From Daphnia carinata (taxonomy: Eukaryota > Arthropoda > Branchiopoda > Diplostraca > Daphniidae): a stretch of DNA of 64,000 nucleotides. The stretch spans positions 5,116,424 to 5,180,423 of the forward strand of contig NC_081334.1 in the NCBI RefSeq assembly GCF_022539665.2, in the 5' to 3' direction. Within the stretch, counting starts at the first letter, position 1. Each line of letters starts with the position of its first letter. A model generated the notes under the pieces. That model ran no database searches. It was given only the letters and a program-made list of their open reading frames with translations, and was not told the origin of the DNA. This document shows, one piece after another, positions 30,110 through 40,826 of this stretch. The position numbers were made by a program, and so were the translations under genes.

Positions 30110-31363
30110 ATGAGTGACCGGGAACACAAAGACCAGGGAAACAAGTTATTTCTAGCTCGACGTTTTGATGAAGCAATTTCCTGCTACTCAAAAGCTATTG
30201 TAATTTCTGTTTGTTTACATTTTAAAAGGCCTTCTTTGACAACTGCGCGTATTATGCAAGCATCTAACATGAGCTATTTTTTTTTAGCTTAAAAATGCAT
30301 CTGTACCTCAATATTACACCAACAGAGCTCTCTGCTCCCTTAAACTGGGACGTTGGGATGGAGTAGTGCAAGACTGCAAAACCGCGCTAGAGTTGGACGG
30401 TACCTGGGTGAAAGGTCATTTCTTTTTAGGTCAGGCATTGATGGAAAAAGAATGCTATGAGGAAGCAATAAAACATCTTAAAAGAGGTAACAGTTGAGAT
30501 TTTACTATACTGAGTTAATATTTCATCGTTCAGATTTTGTGTGTGTTTGGATTTCCATGTTCCAGCTCGTGACCTTTCAATGGACCAGAGGATGAACTTT
30601 GGTGATGACATAACCAGCCAACTGAGATTGGCAAAGAAACACCATTTTACAAAGCAGGAAGAGAAAAGAGTTTCACAAGAAATTGAGCTACAGGTAGACT
30701 GTTTGTTTTTACTATCTACCTGTATATTTTGATTAACAGTAAGCCTTAATTTCACGCTAGATGTATATAAATAGGCTCATCCGAGAAGACCGAGATCGGC
30801 AGATCGAACTCGTCAGCCAAGGAAAAGAATACAGTGCGGTAGAAAACGAAATTTCTAACATTGAGGTTCTCGCTGTAAGTCTCTTTATGCTTTACTATTC
30901 TCGTTTTGTCAGGGGCATGAGTAGAAATAACAGTATTCTTAAATTCTAGGATCGCTACCTGGCAGAACTGAATGACCTCTTTGCGGCCGTTGACGAACGC
31001 AGAATGGTAAGATCTTATGCATACACTTGTGCCTTCTCAATATCACATTCTTTCTATCTAACCAGAAACGAGAAGTTCCAGACTATTTGTGCGGCAAAAT
31101 CAGCTTTGAAATCATGAGAGACCCTGTCATCACCCCGTCGGGAATCACCTACGACCGAAAGGATATCGAGGAACATTTACAGGTAAGTTGATTTCAAATC
31201 TACCAGATACACTAGTGCAAAACTATTTATTACGTAGCGAGTTGGACATTTTGATCCCGTGACGCGAGTAAAATTAACCAAAGACCAACTGATCCCCAAT
31301 TTCTCCATGAAAGAAGTGGTCGACTCGTATCTGACCGAAAACGAGTGGGCTCAACACTACTAA
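30110..31363 (+). CDS. STUB1: CHIP, co-chaperone U-box E3 ubiquitin ligase (STUB1)
   Basis: Seven exons (30110-30199, 30288-30486, 30566-30693, 30761-30874, 30950-31006, 31066-31182, 31238-31363) give 276 residues. Three TPR repeats occupy roughly 1-115 ([60 protein letters not shown]) and keep the Lys/Asn/Arg carboxylate-clamp pattern that binds the EEVD tails of Hsp70 and Hsp90. A charged helical linker contains [16 protein letters not shown]. The U-box is C-terminal ([14 protein letters not shown], then [15 protein letters not shown] and [10 protein letters not shown]), recruiting E2 enzymes to ubiquitinate misfolded clients. Every block aligns with human CHIP; the linker is slightly shorter. 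Confidence 0.96.
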
Positions 31364-33969
31364 TCACCTTGAGAATCGTGTTTAAGAATTTGTATTCGTT
31401 CAATCTTTCCCGTATTGTACTAGTGGAATCGATATACGATTTCATCTGAAACTAACTTGGCCTTGTCGTGGTGTTTCCTATTAGGCTGGGTTACGTTTTC
31501 GATAGTAAATGTTGCGAGAGCATTTCGCTATCGGTTGGCTCATGTGTTTGAATAGACGATATGGGAAATTTCATCCATCGTTCATCACATCAACCAATTC
31601 ATGTATTGATACCAAAAAGGTCAATTGTACTGGCCGTTTTACCAACTTGCCATATTGGTACAGTTTCCTAGAGGTTATCTATTCATTAGACTACGTGTTC
31701 TGACTCGACAGACAGCCGTTTGACTTTTGTTGATTGTATACTCATGCGTCTGCAAGATGTGATTGACCATTCCTTCTTGACCGTGGTATTCGTACGGTGG
31801 CTGGCAACTGACAATGCGCAGGACAAACCATTTTATTGCGCCTTTTCCTTTAATTAAGCATTTAATCGAGCTCGACTGTGAAACGTTGTGGATGTTATCA
31901 GGGGCTTTTGCAACTGTATATTCATTAAAGTTGGTCAGTCGACTCATTAATCAATACCAACTGACACAAACGTTCGTTTAGCGTTAGGCGGGATTAATCT
32001 CTTCGCATTTTACCTGTTCATATTGTACTGGTTACATATCAGTAACCGAAGAGGTTGTTACTCCTCGTAACGCTCACGAACGTTACCTTACCCAGAATGC
32101 GAATTGAATTCGTAATATGTTCTTTTGTGTTTTTGTTGAAACCCCTATTATATCGATTCTCCTTGTTGTTTCCCTTGATCGACCGTAGTAATTGTCACAT
32201 GATGAATCGATGGGCGTGTTTGACTGCAATGTAAAAACGTGGCAGATATGATGAACATAGTCCCGGTCGCAAACACCCGCCATAAAGTCCTGCGACAAAC
32301 GATGACTTTGTGGCTTTTAATGTGTCCTCCTTTTTTTCATTTTCTTGTTTTATCGCGTAGCTGCTTTTATCGTGCCCCGTTGGCTTTTTATCGCGGTTGG
32401 CTTGTAAGCTAAAAAGACGGTTCCGTCCCCGTATCGGATGTGCAGACGTCACACGTACCGCCCTGCGTTAAAAATGTCAACATGCGTACAGTAGATTGCT
32501 TACACCCACCTCCATTTTCGTTTGCCTTTCAATAACGATCGATTATCCGAATGGGTTCTAGCCTCCATTAAATTGAGGTCAACGCAATCAATTTGATAGT
32601 TTACGAACCGTGAGACTCGTCGCATGGAGTTATTCCGTCGTCGCCAATAGCTAGTCATAATGTAAAGTTTAATGAATGCGGATCACGTTTTGAATTGCCT
32701 AAGGCAAACACACTGCCGGCCGACGCTGGCCATTGTCAAATTGTTTATCTTTCCTAGATTTGTTGCTGCAAAGTCGCTTTCTCGTTATAGTGCTGGATTT
32801 TTTCTGTTAATTGTATATCCTGGGAGAAAGAGAGAGTGATTCAGCGTTGCTAGCATGAGAAACTATTTTCGGGATTTTCAGTAAGCGATACAATGTTTTC
32901 ATTAGTGAAAAGCATAAACAAGAAAAAGCAAGGTTGAATTATTTGTATAGCACTCCGTATAGTGTGCTGTGTTATACTGGCTGTGACCAACTGCTGTTCC
33001 TCCAAACCAAACTCGATTGGCAATATAAGTGTGCCAAAAGTCCTTCCTTTTTGTTTCTTGTTTCGCCCTATTCGAGTGTAGTGGGCTGTACACTGACCAG
33101 TGACATTAGTTCTTTGTGACAAATGGAAACCTGATCGAGACCGATCTATGGACTGAGCTGCAAGTGATGGAGCCTATGCACTCGACAAAGGGTAGCAATT
33201 AATGAAAGTGAACACGAATCGATGGCGTTCTAATCAATTGAAACATTTGGCCAAGTGCTGTCACACCCAATAGTGAGAGAGAGAAAAGGAGATAAAACTC
33301 GACGCGCTATGGTGGACATCAGTGTTAAGGTGTTTGAAGAAAACAAACAAAAGAACGTTGAAGTAATGTCCGAGCAAGTAGAAAAAAGAGGACAAGGAAA
33401 AGGAAAACTGATAACATGATATAAGTCTGTTGGTCTCCCCTAATGCCTCGTCAGTCGAAAGTCGAACTCGTAGCAAGGCGGTTTAAGTGGCAAAGTTTCT
33501 AAATAACATCGCATGTAACGACAAGAACAAACAGTCGCAAGATATCAAGCAGTGTTGCAATCTGCATCACCCAAGTTATTCAACCGCGTGACAACAAACT
33601 GGATGTGCCTTGGGTTTTACGTTGCCCAATCACAGGCTAGTAAGATCGGTACAGCCATTCAGCCCGCCTCGGCAATTTTTTTTTCCAAAGCTCATCAGAA
33701 AGCTTGTTCGTTTTGCCTTAAAGGCTAGACAAAGGGGAGGTGGGTAACTATAGGATCGCGGTCGGTTAGATAGCCTTGGCTGTCGCGCTTCGAGAGAAAC
33801 GAAAGAGAAAGTCATCGCAGCCGGAGGCAATCTGACGGATTTCTCCGGGCTCGTCTTGCACAACTCGCTTCAGTTCCGCGTGGGACACTCAACCATCGCG
33901 TACGGAACAGGTATTCATTCTTACAACAAAGAAAAAAAAGGCCACATTAAAAACAGAAGTCAAGAAAAA
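31364..33969. other. Intergenic: CHIP 3' UTR and upstream region of GPCR gene A
   Basis: 2.6 kb with no convincing coding exon. Frames such as 31675-31947, 32850-33122 and 33261-33476 lack motifs and splice context. The right-hand 150 bp should be the 5' UTR of the methuselah-like gene. Confidence 0.5.
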
Positions 33970-36900
33970 ATGTCGACGTTCAAGTTATTGGTTGTTGTTG
34001 TGACGATTCTGACAGTAGCCAAGTTCAATCGTGGCCAAGATTTAGTCGATCATTTGCAAAATCTGGAAACACTGTGGAAGATTCCTTTAACTAAATGTTG
34101 TGTTAGTGATTCCGAATTTTATTCACTTGGTTTCGACTCGTGCAACAACAATGAAGAAACGCCTTTCATATGGCCACCACCAGTATATTCGATCAAGACA
34201 AATCAATCGGCTGTTTCAAGTTCTGTACGTTTTTCATTGACCTACAACATGTCAACTTGCATGCCAGGATACGACAGTAAAAGTGTCACAAATTTTCGGT
34301 TATACACGGACGGCACGGTGCAAGTAGGAGACGCACGACTCGAGCCAGGTCAATTTTGTCTCAATCAAATCGCTTCAGGAGAACCGCCAACAGATGAATC
34401 TGAATTCGCCATTCGTTACTGCATCCCGGACCCGTGTAATCAAACGAATTGCGTTCACAAATGTTGCCCAATGGGGATGGCACTCAACATCACGACACAA
34501 TTATGTCAGTCGTACAGCGAACGTTTTGATCTTGTTTTCCATAATGCGTCGGGTCAAGTAATCTCACCGGATCCTGGATCGTACATCATCCGAGACGGAG
34601 ATGCACCGCAATGTCCGTTTGGCATGTTCCCACTTATGCCAGAAATGAATCCAGAAGATACGTTCTACATTCTACCTGATGGACAACTATATCTGCCGAG
34701 TTATCCGGAAAATGACAGATATTCCAAAGACTATTGCGTCGATGATTTTTTCGCAGAGGAAGGCCACATTGTAAGTGATAGCATCTCGAATTACGTAGAT
34801 TTACAAGTTAATGGTTTTTTTTTTTCTCAAGGTTCGACAAGCGTTGATGTGCTTCCCACCGCAACCGGAAGAATCGGCAGATAACCAATTGGTCTTCAAA
34901 GTGTTCCCTTACTTGCTGTTGGTGTCGTCCATCTTTTCCTTGTCGCCACGTTCGTCGTCTACGCCATCATTCCCGAAATACGCAACATTCACGGTATCTA
35001 TAGTGTCATATCCTGCCTTTTGAAAGTGTGTCTTATCTTATTTAATACTTGCTTAATTAGGTGTAACGATTATGTGTCATGTTGCATCTCTGGCCGTTAT
35101 GTACATTGGCTTATGCGTCATCCAGCTGGGCTCTGAAATGCCGGATGGGGCCTGTGTTGGATTAGGTAAAAACTCTTTACTTCAATCATTGTTTTTTACT
35201 TTCAATTGATACATTTTCTATTTACTGTTGAATAGCGGTTGTTGTGCACTTTGCCTTTTTGTCGACATTTACCTGGCTGAACGTCATGAGTTTCGACATT
35301 TGGTGGACTTTTAGGTAGGTTTGGGTTTTACCTTTGTTTTTGGCACTACACGCTGATTGTCGATAGGCTTGGGGCATCGGTTTTTTCCCGCTTACGTCAT
35401 GCGCAAACACCTACGTTTTTCTTTTGCTTGATCTTTCCGTGATATGACGAAAGAGTCTTTCCATGTTATCAGATTATTTATGAGTTGCGAAACCAAGTCG
35501 TTCTTATTCCCTAAAATTTTTTAAATCTTAAACTTTGTGTTTTTTTTTTAAATGCCCTATTTTTTTTTATCGTATTGTGTTGTTCTTTCGTTTCTTGATA
35601 TGCTTCCACGTATATCTTATCTACTTCTCCCCTAAAACACCAAAAAGTCCGTTGAATACGTCAACCAACGCCAAAGCGGCAGCTGTCACTTTCTGGATGC
35701 AAATGCTCGCCAATAAAACGACGAGCTCCTCTTCCACCATGACTCAGCCTCGCGATCGATTACCAACCGATGATGATTATATGACGGAGCACTCTGATGA
35801 GTCGGGCTTAATTCCGATCTGGTGAGTGCTGCCACAGCCCCGAATTGCTCGATTGGTTTTAAAAAACAACGATCACAAAAAGCAAAAATTGGCAGGCAAA
35901 CACACGTAATAAGAGAAAACTCGAAGCAAACATTATAGAAAGAGGACAATGGCCAAGAAAATGGTGCAATATGTCGTAGATTCGGTTTCTTTTTTTAACA
36001 CAGCGCCTTTCCCTCTATTGTTATCCCATATTTTCATTTTTTTTTTTAACCACACCAAACCAAAACTACTATTTTATTTTGTTTTCCCTTTAAAGCACTC
36101 TTTGCCTGATTTGCTATTTTGCTTGCGTTTAATCCACATTTCATTAGTTGGATGATCTCATTTTTCAGTTAATTGTGAAACAACGTGGCAATAATGATTC
36201 TCTTCTTCCATTGCAGTGATTTGCGACCTCGCAATTCGAGACACGGACGCCAGCATCTAGGTCGCCGAATCATATTCTATTCCATCTACGCTTGGGGTGT
36301 TCCATTTATTATCGTCTTGGTTGGCCAAGTCCTGGACCATGTGAAAAATTTACCGCAACATATTGTTACTCCCGGATTCGGTGAAGTCAAATGCTGGTTT
36401 TTTGGTAAATTACCTGTTTTTCTTTTACTATTGCTTACGGCCACTGTTTTTAACCGAATTTTTTCTCAATGTCACACAGAGAAAGAAGCTTTCTTGATTT
36501 ATCTGTATGGTCCCATTGCGATTTTGATTCTAAGCAACATCGTCTTTTTCGTCATGACGGCTATTCTCCTTTATCGGGCAAGCGTAGATGCTGCATTTGC
36601 TGTCAACAGTGCCCATGCCAAGCAAAAGTAATTGTATTTCATTCATTTTTAATGCGGATAATAGCTCAAGTTTTGTGGTTTTTCAACAGGTTCCGCGTGA
36701 TTTTCAGTCTCTTTATTCTAATGGGTGTCTCTTGGATGATGGAAGTGATCTCATTTGCAGTTGGTGGCTCGGCATACATTTGGATTCCAACCGACATTCT
36801 TAACATCCTGACGGGCGTTTTCATCTTCGTCATCTTCGTCTGCAAGCCAAATGTCTGGAAGCTACTGAAACTCAAATGCCCATGTCTGAAGCGATTGGAC

Positions 36901-37140
36901 CGCTGCTGTCCATCGTACATGACCCGTTCAAACACACGACAGGGCACCACAACCCGCAGTACCATGAAAGAAGTTTCGCAGACAAAGTCGTTGAACAACC
37001 TTGGTCTTCGCCAGGTAGACGATTCCAAGAAGAAGATTGTAATGGACGCACCTACTCAATCGACACAACTTCGTGACTCCACTCAAGTCGATTCTGGTGA
37101 TGAAATGATGGTTGACCACGAGTCCATAAGAATGGCTTGA
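33970..37140 (+). CDS. Methuselah-like family B GPCR, copy A (frame broken in TM1)
   Basis: The signal peptide (MSTFKLLVVVVTILTVAKF) is followed by a Cys-rich Mth ectodomain (PLTKCCVSDSEFYSLGFDSC; RYCIPDPCNQTNCVHKCCP). Exons: 33970-34770, 34832-34993, 35061-35165, 35236-35314, cassette 35648-35821, 36217-36404, 36480-36627 and 36690-37140. The helices read well from TM2 on (VTIMCHVASLAVMYIGLCVI; WLNVMSFDIWWTF; SFAVGGSAYIWIPTDILNIL). Exon 2 is one base short: the frame leaves TM1 after LLVSSIF, and LVATFVVYAIIPEIRNIHG continues in another frame. Without the cassette the total is 1,934 nt, one short of a full set of codons. Read literally, splicing to exon 3 meets a stop at once, giving only a secreted ectodomain. 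A lost T in the TTTT run at 34934-34937 or a sequencing error would explain it. Function, if intact: peptide or stress signalling as in insect Mth receptors (inferred). Confidence 0.8.
35648..35821 (+). other. Extra in-frame exon (58 codons) in intracellular loop 2 of GPCR copy A
   Basis: 174 nt, phase 2 on both sides, ending in a good GTGAGT donor but preceded by a purine-rich, weak acceptor. It reads open as a Thr/Ser-rich and acidic segment (ANKTTSSSSTMTQPRDRLPT, then DDDYMTEHSDESG) between TM3 (DIWWTF) and the Arg-rich loop before TM4. The paralogue at 38.7 kb has no equivalent. Probably alternatively spliced. Confidence 0.55.
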
Positions 37141-38665
37141 AACTGAAGCAAGCTATTATCAACCTATAACGCAACAAAGGCTAGAGAAGTAGAATTACTC
37201 ATGTCTAGAAACGAAGTTGTTCAAAGCACAATGCACCTGTCTGTTGCCAAAAAAAAAAAAAGAAAAAGAAAAGAAAACACATGTCTATTTAAGTCATTTT
37301 GTCCTACATTGATGTACATCTAATGTTATACGTACTTGAAAATTTCTAGTGTTTAAATTTATATACCTTTCAATTCTACTCATGTTCATTACCCATCATC
37401 GCTGTTGCTTGTTGACATTTTTTTTTTTTGGTATTTTACCACAATTCACTAATTCATGTAGAAAAAATGTATCAGTTTCATGTCAAATTTTTCCTGTTGT
37501 TTACATGTTTAAAAATTGTACGAATAAATGTCTTTTATGTTGTAATTTATAATTATCATTGATGTGCAACTTTAGTTTTATGGCACTGCTGTAACGTTGC
37601 TGTGTGTGTAAAGTTAAACTTTTGGCAAGCTTCGTACTGTTGTTTATTGACATCTACGTAGTTTTTTGTTTAGCTCATTTCTTTTTGCCCATCTATTGTT
37701 GTTGTAATACGAGACAGCTGCTTGAGGTGGCTGCAGTTGTATTATGGCGTCGATCGGATGTGCCTTAGCAGAGCCTTCGTCATTTTCTGTGAAGGGTATT
37801 CTTAGCATCAAGGTATCCGACTCTCGTCAGTTGTCACGCAGCTGCAAATTTAGCTATTTTTTTATGTGGCTCTTCGAGAACCCTTGGCCTCCTTGTTGCG
37901 ATTGTAAAGCGAAAGAAAAAGAAAACAAACCAACAAGCAAAAGGGTTTTAACAAAACAGTCATTGAGCAAAACGTGCAAGGATAGAGAGAGTTTTTCACG
38001 GTTTTGGGTTGTGGGCTGAAAAACAAATTCGGCGTGGAGGCAAGTCAGACGATGTCCAGCCAGTGAGCTGTTTGGAGAGAAAATAGCTACAGAGCCGGGA
38101 ATCTCGCAGTCAAACAAAAATTGCCTTTTTGTGATTATCCACAGGTAAACAATACCATCTGCTAATAGTATTTCATAACATATGCTAAGTCATTCTTACG
38201 TTTCGGCCACTCCCTTTACCGTTTTCGTCTTCTTTCATCGTGCGTTACTTCACCTCAAATGGTTCACTAACTAAATGAAAAAAGAAAAAAACAATTTGCT
38301 TTCGTTTATGGTATACTCGGGTTTCACGTTTTTCCCGCAGGCGTAAACGGTTAAATCGAACAAAACTCACAGTGCTGCTGGCACACGACTAGTCTCACTC
38401 GTTAGTTGAACATCAGCCATTCAAAATCTCGCTTTAAACTTTTTTGTCTCGATTTCACTTCACTAGAATTACGTCCTTACGGTACAGACCAGATATTAAA
38501 ATGGCCGGCATTCCTAGTCTATCGTTATTTTTAACAACATGTGTTTATTCTACAGATAATTCCAGGAATTTCTCGAATTCTTCGCACAGGTAAAACAGGA
38601 GATTGTCTCGCGGTCTGTTGATTTTCAAACAGTTGTATGGACCAAGCCTTTGGAAAGTGCGCAAA
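37141..38665. other. Intergenic between the tandem GPCR genes
   Basis: Contains the 3' UTR of copy A, with a polyadenylation signal at 37523, and the 5' region of copy B. Splice-like sites near 38584 (CACAG|GTAAAA) suggest a 5' UTR exon for copy B. The frames at 37744-38019 and on its reverse strand show no family motif. Confidence 0.5.
37523..37528 (+). terminator. Polyadenylation signal AATAAA for GPCR copy A
   Basis: AATAAA about 380 bp after the stop codon in an AT-rich 3' UTR. It is the first canonical signal downstream of the gene. Confidence 0.5.
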
Positions 38666-40826
38666 ATGAGGCATCAACTGGCGTACACAATAGTGTGCCT
38701 AACCTTGTGGATCTCTTCGTGCGCCGGAAGCGACGAAAGTACGCTGCACGACGATCAAGGCCTTCTGATTCCGTTAGCAAAATGCTGCGATGTCGGTGAA
38801 TTCTACAATGCCGGATTTGACAATTGCGTGGAATGGGACACTCTCGATATAGAAGTTCCTGGAACCTATTTCGACTCCAATGGAACCGGCCATGCTGCGG
38901 CCCCTAGTGCCTTTCTGTTGTCTTTGACTAATTTAACTATTTGCCCAAATGGTCATGTTGTCAAGACGTCAACAGATTTCCAAATATTTCAAGATGGATC
39001 TTTGAAAACAGCCGACGGAATTTGGAGAGAACCTGGAGAGTTTTGTGTCAACAGAATCGTCAGCCAATCGGATTTGAGGACACCATTAGCAATATTTGCT
39101 TCCAGACTTTGCATCGTCGATCCGTGTGCCAACAGCAGCACCGGATGCATCCATAAATGTTGCCCGACAGGAATGATCCTCAATGAGACCGAAAGACTTT
39201 GCCAGCCGAGTTCAGTGCCGTTTGTCATACCATTTCACGATGAGAGTGGCACACCATTGCCGACTCCAACATCCGTAGTCGTACGAGATGGAGTGTTTGT
39301 TGATTGTCAACACGGAGCCTATTCACTACGACCTTCAGCTGAAGAGGATGAAGAGTTTTACATTCTCCCCAATGGCAGGATACACTTTCCTGCAAACCGC
39401 GAATATGTCGATGATTATTGCATAGATCAATTTGCAAGTGAAGATGGCACAGTAAGGAACTTTTCTTGTGTTTTCATTTATTAGAAGGATTTGTTCTTTT
39501 TCCATTGAATTGACAGGTGTTGCAAGCATTGTTATGTTTCCCACCGCAGCCAGAAGAAACGGCAGCAAATGTGGTCATCCAGTCCATTTATCCGTATTTC
39601 TTGTTCGTGTCTTCGTTATTCCTCATCGCTACCTTTATCGTTCACGCTTTACTACCGGAACTGCGCAACACACATGGTATTTTCTTTTTTTTCACCACTG
39701 GCGTTATAACTTAATGAATTGAAAAATCTTAGGGGTTACAATAATGTGTCATGCTGCTTCAATGACCGTCATGTACATTGGTTTGGCAACTATTCAACTG
39801 AATCCATACCTACCGGATGACGTATGCGTTGGATTGGGTATATTGGCTCCCTATTATGTAATATTCTCTTAAACATTTGATTCATCCTTTTTTATTATTT
39901 TAGCCGTTCTTGTCCATTTTGCTTTTCTTGCCACTTTCACTTGGCTCAACGTTCTTAGTTTTGACATTTGGTGGACATTCAAGTACGTATGTGCCTATAA
40001 GGTTGCTAGAAAATGAAAGTAATTCTTACTTGTCCTTCACCTGCAGTGATCGTCGATTACCAAGGAGAAGTCACAAATTAGGCCGTCGATTTATCTATTA
40101 CTCGCTATACGCGTGGTCAGTCCCCACATTGATTGTCCTTTTCGGTCAGATAGTCGACAATGTTCGAGGATTGTCGAATCACATTAGTCAACCTGGATTC
40201 GGTACCCTAAAGTGTTGGTTTCACAGTAAGACAAAGAAAGAGTGATGGTCGCAGTTTTTTAAACTTCTAAATTGTGATATTGTTTTCTCTTCAGCTCCTG
40301 GGTCGTTCTACATCTTCCTCTACGGCCCCATGTCTGTTCTTATCCTCGGCAACGTATTTTTCTTTACGATGACAGCAATAACGCTGTGTAGAACCAGAAT
40401 TGGAACACTTCACAAGGACAATGCAAATTTATTCTACAGCAAACAAAAGTTGGTTTGATGCAACTAAACAAATTGTTTGTCGATCTGCATTGTAACAATT
40501 GATCCACATATTACGTTTATTACAGGTTTCGTGCCATCTTTGTTCTTTTCATGCTGATGGGAATCTCATGGATGACGGAAGTGATTTCTTTTGCAGTTGG
40601 TGGCTCTGCCTATCTATGGATTCCTACCGATATTCTCAACATACTGACGGCAGTATTTGTGTTTTTCATCTTCGTCTGTAAACCAAATGTGTGGTCACTT
40701 CTCATGAAAAAGTATCCTTCCGTGCAGAAGTTTGACCGCTTCTGTTCATCGTGCATGAAGTACGATAACAGCAATCAAGAAAATGAAGATCGATCTTTCA
40801 TTGATCTGCAGCAGACAACTATTTAA
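38666..40826 (+). CDS. Methuselah-like family B GPCR, copy B (intact)
   Basis: Seven exons (38666-39451, 39517-39676, 39733-39837, 39904-39982, 40047-40225, 40295-40448, 40526-40826) give 587 residues with consistent phases. The signal peptide begins MRHQLAYTIVCLTLWISSCA; an ATG 63 nt upstream is in frame but adds no useful signal sequence. The Cys-rich Mth ectodomain has PLAKCCDVGEFYNAGFDNC and CIHKCCPTGMILNETERLC. The seven helices follow (TM1 FVSSLFLIATFIVHALLPEL; TM3 WLNVLSFDIWWTF; TM6-7 GISWMTEVISFAVGGSAYLW). Intron positions and phases equal those of copy A, so the pair arose by tandem duplication. Family members in insects influence stress resistance, lifespan and secretion; the ligand here is unknown. 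The short cytosolic tail ends QQTTI. Confidence 0.9.
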
